From assembly GCA_029865965.1 (NCBI GenBank), contig JARXAJ010000125.1:1-38377 (forward strand): a DNA stretch of 38,377 nucleotides. The letters run 5' to 3'. The stretch comes from Aquabacterium sp. (GTDB lineage: Bacteria; Pseudomonadota; Gammaproteobacteria; Burkholderiales; Burkholderiaceae_C). The stretch's first letter is position 1; each line of letters opens with the position of its first letter. This document shows positions 31,784 to 38,377 of the stretch, in pieces. Below the pieces are notes generated by a model that did no database searches, had not been told where the DNA came from, and was given only the letters and a program-made list of their open reading frames with translations. The translations under genes were made by a program, and so were the position numbers.

Positions 31784-33592
31784 TCAGTCCAGCCGGGTCA
31801 ATTCAAACCGGTCGAAGCCGAGATAGAAGTTCGATGACTGGGGATTTTTCGCCACGGCTACAAACTTGAACTCGTTGGTGCCCGTCTTCAGGGCCACATT
31901 GCCGAAGTCGGTCCAGTGGTAGTTGAAGGCACCAAACTGGTCGCGCGGAAAGCTGACCGGCTTGCCGTTCACATACAGCTGCCCGATGCCGCGTGTCCAC
32001 TCCCGCTTCAGGCGTGAGCGCAGGTTGTAGACCCCTTCGCTGGGCACCGTCAGCGCAAAGCTGACGTGCGCGCCCGGCGCGGTGGCCAGCAGCACACCGG
32101 CACCGGTGCCGCTGGCACCCACTTCTGCAAAGGTGCGGTAGCCGGCGGTGGCTTCAGCGGGGCGCAAGATTTCGGCTTCAAAGCCCAGCTTGGTGGGTTT
32201 GTAGGCGATGGAAGGCCGCAGGTCGATGCGGTAGCTGGCGTGGGCCGGCAGGTTGGGCAAGGCCACTTGCGCCTGGCCGTTGACGACATCCACGTCGCCT
32301 TCAAACAAGTTGCTGGGCTGGGTGAGCACATCGCCATTGGTGATGAGGACGGCACGCACATGCACACGGCCGTTGTCCACCAGGGGTGAGCGCGCCAACC
32401 CGCGCAGGGCCAGCGTCACGGGCGTGGGCACTGCCGCCTGGTTGCCCACCAGCAGCACCGACCGGTGCAAGCTGTTGTCCACCGCGCCCATCGCGTCCAG
32501 CGTGGCGTTGCTGGGCGTGACGCGCAGCATCTGCCCGGTCATGTCGCGGTAGGCGTTGTAGTTCCACCAGACGGCGCGCGGCAACGTGCCCTGCGTGTTG
32601 GTGGCATTGCCCAGGCCGGCCACAAAGCGGGGGTCGGCGCCGGTGTAGTTCCAGGCCGAATACAAGGCCGATTCCAGGCCGTTGGCGGCACTGCGTTCAA
32701 AGCGTGCCAGCCACGACACGTTTTCACCCACGTTGTAGGCCTCGGGCGTGCCGTAGCTGATGGCCTGGTATTCAGTCACCGACATCGGCATCGGCTGGAT
32801 GCCGTTGTCGACCATGAACTTGCGGATCTCTGCCGTGTGCGCTTCCACGTTCAGCGGGTCGTTGGTCAACTCGTGCCAGCTCAGCACGTCAGGCAGGCAG
32901 TTGTTCTGTTTGCAAAACAGCAAAAACTGATGCATCAGACGCCGGTCAAAGGCGGCCATCTCGGGCGCCTGAACGCGGTAGCTGGGGTTGAAAGCCTTGA
33001 TGGCGTCGTAGCCTGCCTTGTGCGTGTTCAGGAACTGCTCAAAATTACGGCCGCCCGTGCGGAACTGGATGTCGGGTTCGTTCCAGGTGATCCAGGAATA
33101 GACGGGAATGCCTTTGTCCTTGCCCTCTTGCAGCACGCCGGTGACGATGCGCTTGTAGGTGTCGTAGTCACCGCGCACACCGGGCCATTGGTTGAAGTAC
33201 GGGCTCCTGCGGTCGCCGATGTAGTAATAAGTGCCCACCATCAACTGCGCGCCGGTGGCTTTCACGCGTTCGTAGGTCCTGGCGTCAAACAGGCTGGGCA
33301 GAATGGGGTGGTGGTCGGCCCCGCGCAGGAACTTGATGGTCACGCCATCGACCAGGTAGCTGCTGGGTGCCACCGCCGACACGCCGTGCAAGAAGCTGCT
33401 GGCCACTTGTTTTGCAGGCGCCCCTGGCTGGCTGAAGTCCACCGCCACGGTTTGCGCCTGGGCCGAGGCCCCTGCCCCCCACATGCCCGCAAGCGCCAGC
33501 GTGGCCCACCGCGCCGTAGAAAACAGCGAATGCCTCAACCGAGAGTGAAGCGCAGGCGCTGTGGGTTCAGGGTATTGAAAGGAGTGATTCAT
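31784..33592 (-). CDS. Secreted clan GH-A glycoside hydrolase (GH39-like) with C-terminal jelly-roll
   Basis: 602 residues from ATG 33592 (MNHSFQYPEPTAPALHSRLR), the start giving a usable signal peptide (LFSTARWATLALAGMWGAG, cleaved near SAQA). The frame is open to 33733, but that lies in the leader region. The (beta/alpha)8 barrel shows FLRGADHHPILPSLFDARTY, the acid/base Glu in YSWITWNEPDIQF, LSWHELTNDPLNV, and the nucleophile Glu in MPMSVTEYQAISYGTP, the NEP..TEY order typical of clan A. Which family is not certain; GH39 fits best by layout, with beta-xylosidase or exopolysaccharide hydrolase activity possible. The C-terminal 130 residues (LGFEAEILRPAEATAGYRTF, GVYNLRSRLKREW, ELKTG-like, FYLGFDRFELTRLD) form a CBM35-like jelly-roll. 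Its leader is duplicated in front of the GH30 gene. Confidence 0.8.
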   Translation of the reverse strand: MNHSFQYPEPTAPALHSRLRHSLFSTARWATLALAGMWGAGASAQAQTVAVDFSQPGAPAKQVASSFLHGVSAVAPSSYLVDGVTIKFLRGADHHPILPSLFDARTYERVKATGAQLMVGTYYYIGDRRSPYFNQWPGVRGDYDTYKRIVTGVLQEGKDKGIPVYSWITWNEPDIQFRTGGRNFEQFLNTHKAGYDAIKAFNPSYRVQAPEMAAFDRRLMHQFLLFCKQNNCLPDVLSWHELTNDPLNVEAHTAEIRKFMVDNGIQPMPMSVTEYQAISYGTPEAYNVGENVSWLARFERSAANGLESALYSAWNYTGADPRFVAGLGNATNTQGTLPRAVWWNYNAYRDMTGQMLRVTPSNATLDAMGAVDNSLHRSVLLVGNQAAVPTPVTLALRGLARSPLVDNGRVHVRAVLITNGDVLTQPSNLFEGDVDVVNGQAQVALPNLPAHASYRIDLRPSIAYKPTKLGFEAEILRPAEATAGYRTFAEVGASGTGAGVLLATAPGAHVSFALTVPSEGVYNLRSRLKREWTRGIGQLYVNGKPVSFPRDQFGAFNYHWTDFGNVALKTGTNEFKFVAVAKNPQSSNFYLGFDRFELTRLD

Positions 33593-33606
33593 ATCTTGAT
33601 CTCGCT

Positions 33607-33780
33607 GTTTTTGGGAAGGGCTTGGCGGGCCGTATGCGCCTCTTGAGGCGCGGTTGTTGGCGTGCCGCATGCGCTTTTGAAAGCACAAGCAAATTGTTTC
33701 AAGTTGTTCATTCCAAATGGATTGCAATTCCATTCACCCCCCTTATCCGGGTCGTGACTTTCTGTCGCTGTGGCGGCTGG
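33607..33780 (-). promoter_or_regulatory. Duplicated leader/promoter region, copy A (upstream of GH39-like gene)
   Basis: About 175 bp that match 36661-36835 along most of their length: shared blocks include TTTTTGGGAAGG, CTGGCGGGCCGT (one base off), GGCGCGGTTGTTGGCGTGCC, TGTTCATTCCAAATGG and GTCGTGACTTTCTGTCGC. Inside is the inverted repeat AATGGA-TTGCAAT-TCCATT (33716-33734), and a GCGCCTC-TT-GAGGCGC hairpin. Such a paired, conserved leader points to the same regulator at both GH genes. The exact promoter is not resolved. Confidence 0.8.
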
Positions 33781-33797
33781 GGCTGCTGTCAGGCCCT

Positions 33798-34060
33798 TTA
33801 CAGAATGCGGGCGCCGTCTGGCCCGCCGCCGGATATGACCCGTGCATGGGCTGCCGCCACCAGCTGCTGGGTCTGCGCGATGTGCTTTTGCAGCTGGTCC
33901 ACGGCACTGGCGGTGTCACGCGCCAGCACCACCTTCAGCTACTGCTGGTGTTCGTCATGCCTGCTGCAGGGCCGACGACCGCCAGGTGCTGGAACAACTG
34001 TGAAGTTCATGCCAAGAGCGCCGCGCGCAGCGGCAGCGGCAGCGGCAGCGGGTGAGAGCA
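33798..34060 (-). pseudogene. Remnant of a GntR-family (FCD-domain) regulator
   Basis: On the minus strand the stretch ending at TAA (33798-33800) reads RHDEHQQ-stop-LKVVLARDTASAVDQL, QKHIAQTQQLVAAAH. This is the C-terminal helix pair of FadR-type FCD domains (compare DEHQ..LEAVLARD..A...LREHI..T). A TAG interrupts it right after DEHQQ. Upstream (to about 34060) frames disagree and match nothing clearly; a longer frame with LGHVIERLERSAEAPVVDEN is of unknown origin. The DNA-binding domain is missing. It sits between the GH39-like and GH30 genes, where a pathway-specific GntR regulator would be expected. Confidence 0.6.
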
Positions 34061-34200
34061 ACAAGCGCCCCAACGCGTTTTCGTCCACCACCGGCGCTTC
34101 GGCCGACCGCTCCAGCCGTTCGATCACATGGCCCAACTCGCCGACGGTGCCCGCCCACGGCGTTTGGGGCGTCTGACATCGGAAACAGACGGCCTGAAAC

Positions 34201-36534
34201 TCAGCGCCAGGTCTGGATGTCTGAGCCGTTGCAGGGCTGCTGCACGATGCGTGTACCCCACACCGGCGAACTGCCCTCGGGTGTCAGGCACATACCGCTG
34301 TGGCGGGCCACCAGCGCAAAACCACCGCCTTGCGGCCGGCGCTGGAAGCGCTGGTCGGCAATGCCCAGGCAGTTCCACTGCACCACAGGCGCGCCCGCTG
34401 CCATGCTGGAGCCGGCCACGCCCAGGCACAGCCCGCTTTTGACCGAGCTGAGCTGCACGTCAGCGCCCACGGGCGTTGCTTTCCACTGCTGGTTGCTGCT
34501 GCCGGCGCATTGCCACTGCGTGGCGGCAGCGCCCCGTTGCGTGGTGCCGCTGGGCATGTTCAGGCACAGGTAGTTGCCCGTGGACTGCAGCGTGCTGGAA
34601 TCCTGCGGCAGCAGCCAGGTCTGGTGGGTGGCACCCGTGCAGGCTTGCTGCACCAGTTGCGTGTCGCGCGCCAACGAGCCGTTCTGCAGGCCCACACACA
34701 GGCCGCTGTGGCGGGCCACGAACGCATAACCCGCGCCCTGGGGCCGCAGGTCGAACTGTTCATTGGTGCCGCCGCTGCAGGGCCACTGGATCAGCGCTGC
34801 GCCCGCCGTTGTACTGGTGCCGTTCACATTCATGCACTGGCCGGTGTGGCTGGCGCGCAGCGTGTAGGCCGTGCCGCTGGGCACGGCGAACCAACGCTGG
34901 TGGTCAACCCCGGCGCAATCGGACTGCACGATGGTGCTGCCTGCCTGCGAAGAGGCAGCGAACACGTCAACGCACTGGCCGCTGGCGGCCGAGCGGATTT
35001 CGTTCGCCTGCGGGCCCAGGTCCACGCCGGTGATCTCGATGGACTGCACAGCGTTGGCAGGTGCTGCCAGGTTCAGGGTTTTGCCGTTCAGCGTTGCCGT
35101 GCTCTGCACCAACAGTTGCCTGCCGTCGAAGGTGGTGGTGGTGACTGTGGCCGCGCCAGCGTTCACACCGGCGAAGCGGTTCAGGTCGTAAGTGATGGTC
35201 TGGGCGGGGCCCTCGTTCAAGGTGATGAGCACCAGCTTGCGGTTCGGGGCGTCATGGGCCACGACGGTGCGGCCGTCGGTGCTGCCGATGACCTTGTAAC
35301 CCGGGCGCAGGAAGCGCGAGAACTGCGCGAAGGCGTAGTACTTGGTGTACATCCACAGCGGCTGACCGCGCGTGGGCGAGTTTTCATCGGCAGGCCCGCC
35401 GAACTGGCCGTTGACCAGACCCCAGGCCGAAAACGCCTCCAGCGGTTGCCAGTAAACCCAGGCCGAGGCACGCAGTTGGTTGATGTCGGCCAGGATGCTC
35501 TGTGCCAGGAAAAGGCCGCTGCCGTCGCCATCGCCGTATTCAGACAACCACAGGCGCTTGTCACCGATGGTTGTGCGCAGGTTGCGGCGAGCCGCATCGT
35601 CGCGCCAGGGCTCCAGGCCGTTGTAGCCGTGCACGTTGACCTTGCCCAAGAGTGACGCCGCGTTGACCGGGCTGCCGTTGACAGGCACGTTGCGGTTCAG
35701 CAGCCACTGGTAGCCGGCTTGCGCCTGCGTCATGGTGTTTTCATCCGACCCGGCGATGGCCACGTCGGCCAGGCCGCGAGCGTTGAGTTCCTCGCGCAGG
35801 TAGCCCAGCACTTCGGCTTGCGCCGCGATGGGGATGTTGGCGCCTTCCTGCTGCGCCGGAAAATTCCACCAACCGGCCAATGGTTCGTTGAAAGGTTCAA
35901 TCGAACTGACGTTGACGCCCCACTTCGTGCGCGCCTGCTGCACCACGGTGGCCAGGTAGCGGGCGTGGTCGCGCCGGTTCCAGGTCTGCAGGTTGCCTCC
36001 GGCTGAACTGCGCGAATCCATCATCCACCACATCGGCGCGTTGGAGAAGAACTCCACCGTCACGCCACGGGCGGCCAGTGCTGACAGCACACTGCGCTGG
36101 CGGCCATCGCGCGTCCAGTCGTAGCTGGCACTGTTGGGGTCGTTGCTGTACCAGTCGCGCCAGAAGCCGTCGATGTCCTTGTGCCAAGGCATGATGGATG
36201 GGCGCTGGTCCCTGATGCCACCGATGTTGTCGGTGGTCAGGCCGCCGCCGCCGATGTTGTAACGGGCGATGTTCATGCCCAGCCCCGGCACCGTGGCGCC
36301 CCTGAACTGCACCGGCGCGGTGCCGAAGAACAGGTTGTTGTAGGTGGATTCGTGGGTCGAGCCGCCCACGGCATGCGCCCACCACGACAGGCTGGCACCG
36401 AAACCTTCCCAGGCGCCCCGCTGGTCGCTGGGGTCTATGCGCACGGTGGTGTCGGCGTGGGCCGGCAGGGCAGCGCCTGCCAATGCAAGCCCGACCGCAA
36501 GGGCGAGTGCGCCGTAGTGTTGGTGAAAAGCCAT
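34201..36534 (-). CDS. Secreted GH30-family hydrolase with two ricin-type lectin domains
   Basis: 777 residues from ATG 36534 (MAFHQHYGALALAVGLALAG, signal peptide cleaved near AHA|DTT). The catalytic part resembles GH30 endo-beta-1,6-galactanases (subfamily 5 style): DPSDQRGAWEGFGASLSWWA, PGLGMNIARYNIGGGG, VTVEFFSNAPMWWM, the acid/base Glu in SSIEPFNEPLAGWWNF and the nucleophile in RLWLSEYGDGDGSG, then a beta-sandwich (YKVIGSTDGRTVVAHDAPN). From about residue 500 two beta-trefoils follow, with repeats such as SGQCVDVFAASSQAG, QWPCSGGTNEQFDLRP, QWQCAGSSNQQW and QWNCLGIADQRFQRRP, the QxW-type lectin repeats, which would bind galactose-like sugars. Galactan of plant or algal arabinogalactan is a plausible target; activity is inferred. 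The start at 36741 upstream is unlikely, since it would put the leader in the protein. Confidence 0.85.
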   Translation of the reverse strand: MAFHQHYGALALAVGLALAGAALPAHADTTVRIDPSDQRGAWEGFGASLSWWAHAVGGSTHESTYNNLFFGTAPVQFRGATVPGLGMNIARYNIGGGGLTTDNIGGIRDQRPSIMPWHKDIDGFWRDWYSNDPNSASYDWTRDGRQRSVLSALAARGVTVEFFSNAPMWWMMDSRSSAGGNLQTWNRRDHARYLATVVQQARTKWGVNVSSIEPFNEPLAGWWNFPAQQEGANIPIAAQAEVLGYLREELNARGLADVAIAGSDENTMTQAQAGYQWLLNRNVPVNGSPVNAASLLGKVNVHGYNGLEPWRDDAARRNLRTTIGDKRLWLSEYGDGDGSGLFLAQSILADINQLRASAWVYWQPLEAFSAWGLVNGQFGGPADENSPTRGQPLWMYTKYYAFAQFSRFLRPGYKVIGSTDGRTVVAHDAPNRKLVLITLNEGPAQTITYDLNRFAGVNAGAATVTTTTFDGRQLLVQSTATLNGKTLNLAAPANAVQSIEITGVDLGPQANEIRSAASGQCVDVFAASSQAGSTIVQSDCAGVDHQRWFAVPSGTAYTLRASHTGQCMNVNGTSTTAGAALIQWPCSGGTNEQFDLRPQGAGYAFVARHSGLCVGLQNGSLARDTQLVQQACTGATHQTWLLPQDSSTLQSTGNYLCLNMPSGTTQRGAAATQWQCAGSSNQQWKATPVGADVQLSSVKSGLCLGVAGSSMAAGAPVVQWNCLGIADQRFQRRPQGGGFALVARHSGMCLTPEGSSPVWGTRIVQQPCNGSDIQTWR

Positions 36535-36660
36535 GGTGATGGTCTGCAGGTTGATAGAAAGCGTGAAGGACCGGCCCATCAGGCCGTACGGGGAATGACT
36601 GCGCGTTGGTGGGCGGTGGCTGGCGACGAGGTCAACAAAACGGCTGAGAACTGCCTCGCA

Positions 36661-36835
36661 GTTTTTGGGAAGGTCCTGGCGGGCCGTGTGCGCCTCTTGG
36701 GGCGCGGTTGTTGGCGTGCCGCAGGTATTTTTGAAATGCACCTGTGAATTGTTTCAAGCTGTTCATTCCAAATGGATTGCATTTCCATTCAACCCCCTCA
36801 TCCGGGGGTCGTGACTTTCTGTCGCTGTGGCTGGG
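36661..36835 (-). promoter_or_regulatory. Duplicated leader/promoter region, copy B (upstream of GH30 gene)
   Basis: Match to 33607-33780 (see there), with inverted repeat AATGGA-TTGCATT-TCCATT at 36771-36789. The GCGCCTC-TT hairpin here has one mismatch (GGGGCGC). In this copy the leader ends 126 bp before the ATG at 36534, against 14 bp in copy A, so only the regulatory segment is shared, not the translation start. Confidence 0.8.
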
Positions 36836-37060
36836 GAGGCAGCTTTCATGCGCCAGACACGAGATCGCGGTTGAACGTCTGCATCCGAAGATCGCGTACT
36901 CAAACTGCAGACCCTCCAGCGACACACGCTGCCGTGAACCCGCCGCCCCAAAGCGGCCGGTGGCCGCCGGGCAGGCTGGGGGGGCAGGCAGCCTGCAATC
37001 ACCCGGCGTCCACAGGGCTGCCCGCAGCGGGGCAGAATCCGCGCTTCCAATTGCTCAGAC
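36836..37060. other. Intergenic region, no recognised gene
   Basis: 225 bp between the GH30 leader and the Cys-rich gene. GCAGAATCC (37032-37040) contains CAGAAT, a weak -10 match, about 22 bp before the ATG at 37061. No gene or repeat seen. Confidence 0.4.
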
Positions 37061-37432
37061 ATGTTGTTGTTGACCACCCTCCGCCAAAGCCGCCAGTTAT
37101 GGGGTGGCGTCTTGCTGGGCGTGCTGTTGGCCTTGTTGCCCCTGCGCGGTTGGGCCGAGGCCGCCATGCACCTGTTGGCGCCAGCGTCCCAGTCAACTGC
37201 CAGTGAGACTTCGGTGCTGCCCTGCCACGCCGCGATGGCGAAGCACGATGGCGCCACGCCCGACGAGTCTGCCAGCGGCTGTCCGCTGTGCTCGCTGTGC
37301 CACGCCTCTGGCCTGTGTCAGAGTGAATCCGGCACTGCGCGCGATGCAGCCGCCACCACCGCCCCCGCGCCCGTGCCACAAGGCCACGGCACACCCGCGC
37401 TGCCGCTGCCCGAGCGCCCACCCAGGGCCTGA
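37061..37432 (+). CDS. Small Cys/His-rich exported protein
   Basis: 123 residues from ATG 37061 (MLLLTTLRQSRQLWGGVLLG). A signal peptide or membrane anchor (LLGVLLALLPLRGWAEA) is followed by a short mature part with clustered ligands: LPCHAAMAKHDG, then CPLCSLCHASGLCQSESG (CxxCxxCH...C). The tail is Pro/Ala-rich. The mix of CHxxM, CxxC and His recalls small proteins near copper-handling genes of Burkholderiales (DUF2946-like in appearance), so metal binding is plausible but not proven. No stop/start overlap with the next gene; a strong hairpin lies between. Confidence 0.7.
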   Translation: MLLLTTLRQSRQLWGGVLLGVLLALLPLRGWAEAAMHLLAPASQSTASETSVLPCHAAMAKHDGATPDESASGCPLCSLCHASGLCQSESGTARDAAATTAPAPVPQGHGTPALPLPERPPRA

Positions 37433-37446
37433 CGACGCACCTTGGC

Positions 37447-37479
37447 CGCCGACGGTGGGGCATGGCCCCACCGTCGGCG
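37447..37479. terminator. 15-bp perfect hairpin between the last two genes
   Basis: CGCCGACGGTGGGGC-ATG-GCCCCACCGTCGGCG, a 15-bp perfect stem with 3-nt loop, 15 bp after the stop of the Cys-rich gene. The following TGATTTGTCTTTG is T-rich but has no clean T-run, so it could be a weak terminator, a processing/stabilising hairpin, or a partial one that limits downstream expression. Confidence 0.55.
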
Positions 37480-37509
37480 TGATTTGTCTTTGCCTTCGTC
37501 AGGTACCCG

Positions 37510-38220
37510 ATGAACCTATCCCTCCTCCCCCGGGCGCCGTCAGGCCCCGGCCTGCCAGCACTGCTGGTGGCCGCCACGATGGCGCTGCACGGACCAGCCT
37601 CGGCGCTGCCGATGGGCCACTACGAGAGCTGGATGCTGATGCTGGACAGCACGCCTTCCTCGCGCAGCTTGGCCACCAATTACGCGGTGGCACAGACCTG
37701 GGCCCCCGGCGCCGTGCTGCGCCGCTGGGAAGAGCCCGCAGCGCACGGCACCAGCCTGTTGCGCGAAAGCGCGGGCCTGAGCCTCACGCACCGCTTGCAC
37801 CGCTGGAACCTGCCCCATGCGCAGGCCAACCTGTGGCTGCTGGGCGATGCCGGACAACTGCGCCGTGGCGGCGGCCATGGCCAGACAGCCGGCGACAGCG
37901 GTTATGGCGCCGTTGCGTTCATGGCCGACTACGAGACCACGCGCATCTACCTCGGCGGCAGCATCAAGGCGCTGCGCGGCGAGGACAGCCTGCGCCACGA
38001 CGTGGCGCGCGTGCGCACCGGCTTCTCTTTCTGGGAGGCCGAATACGAAGGCATTCAGCCGTGGCTCCTGATCGAGGCCGGGCGCACGCGCTACAGCGCC
38101 GGCTCGATGCAGGAAGGCACCTTGCTGACGCCCATGCTGCGCTTCATCCACCGCCGCTGGTTCATCGAGCTTGGCGTCAACCGCGATGGCGGCATGTTCA
38201 ACCTGATGTTCAACCACTGA
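37510..38220 (+). CDS. Probable outer-membrane or periplasmic beta-rich protein, unknown family
   Basis: 236 residues from ATG 37510 (MNLSLLPRAPSGPGLPALLV). Signal peptide, cleavage near ASA|LPMG. The mature chain alternates short strands rich in Trp, Tyr and Leu: MGHYESWMLMLDSTPSSR, LATNYAVAQTWAPG, HRLHRWNLPHAQANLWLLGD, AVAFMADYETTRIYLGGSIK, RTGFSFWEAEYEGIQPWLL, MLRFIHRRWFIELGVNRDGG, NLMFNH. The pattern is that of a small beta-barrel, although the last residue is His rather than Phe. Similar proteins sit near metal-related genes in Proteobacteria by my recollection. The neighbour (Cys/His-rich) suggests a metal link, but I cannot name a function. Confidence 0.65.
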   Translation: MNLSLLPRAPSGPGLPALLVAATMALHGPASALPMGHYESWMLMLDSTPSSRSLATNYAVAQTWAPGAVLRRWEEPAAHGTSLLRESAGLSLTHRLHRWNLPHAQANLWLLGDAGQLRRGGGHGQTAGDSGYGAVAFMADYETTRIYLGGSIKALRGEDSLRHDVARVRTGFSFWEAEYEGIQPWLLIEAGRTRYSAGSMQEGTLLTPMLRFIHRRWFIELGVNRDGGMFNLMFNH

Positions 38221-38292
38221 ACTCGATCCCAACCCTCCCCCCGCGTCAGAATGGTTGTCGCCCTGATAGGTCTTGCATCTGAGGGTTCAGGC

Positions 38293-38377
38293 TCACAGGT
38301 AGTGGTAGGAGGCTGTGGGGTTGTGGTCGAAGGCTGGCGCGGTGGTCAACGCGCAGCGTTGTCCACGGCAAGCCCGC
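38293..38377 (-). other. Possible C-terminal end of a minus-strand gene at the right edge
   Basis: The minus-strand frame open to the window edge ends with ALTTAPAFDHNPTASYHYL and TGA at 38293-38295. Only 27 codons are visible, so no identification is possible and chance is likely. Otherwise 38221-38377 holds nothing I recognise. Confidence 0.25.

Noticed and set aside
30097-31869. 590-codon plus-strand frame
   Set aside because: Antisense shadow of the SASA esterase gene; no recognisable domain and no start signal.

Overview
The window is high-GC DNA with the gene content of a betaproteobacterium of the order Burkholderiales, probably near the Leptothrix/Rubrivivax/Aquincola group. The evidence is the lptD-surA-rsmA block beside an amgK-like kinase, a metX-metW pair, a long MaeB, several DUF4148-type small secreted proteins, a barnase/barstar pair, a PEP-CTERM protein and dispersed GC-rich hairpin repeats. 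I see no tRNA, rRNA, CRISPR array, prophage or intact insertion sequence. The taxonomic call is inference.

Left part (1-15.9 kb), mostly housekeeping. A sensor kinase cut by the window edge is followed by a small DUF4148-like gene and the fused wreck of a heavy-metal type two-component system (response regulator start joined to histidine kinase pieces). Both lie between two near-identical 19-bp sequences. Then come maeB, a secreted ribonuclease with its barstar-like inhibitor, and, on the minus strand, the outer-membrane biogenesis operon lptD-surA-rsmA with 4-bp and 4-base stop/start overlaps. Divergent from it is amgK, whose end overlaps a LysR regulator by 12 bp. Two more DUF4148 paralogues and an M20 peptidase follow.

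Middle part (16-25.6 kb): a PEP-CTERM protein, metX-metW with a terminator-like hairpin in the metX leader, a pseudogene of an FMN-binding glutamate synthase family protein, a glutathione S-transferase, a CodA-type deaminase with an altered active-site residue, a PhyH dioxygenase, and a 780-bp non-coding island. The island holds a pentanucleotide tract and two inverted copies of a hairpin-bearing repeat. An aldo/keto reductase and a DUF1499 protein close this part.

Right part (25.6-38.4 kb), accessory. It looks like a polysaccharide-degradation locus: a decayed EEP nuclease/phosphatase-ricin protein, a large wHTH regulator with a helical middle and a possible degenerate GGDEF tail, a secreted SASA-type esterase with three tandem lectin-like modules, a clan GH-A (GH39-like) hydrolase, a GntR/FCD remnant, and a GH30 hydrolase with two ricin-like domains. 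GH39 and GH30 carry a duplicated leader of about 175 bp, which implies common control. The window ends with a small Cys/His-rich secreted protein and a probable outer-membrane protein, possibly metal-related.

All coordinates were read by eye and translated by hand; family assignments are from recognised motifs, with no database search.
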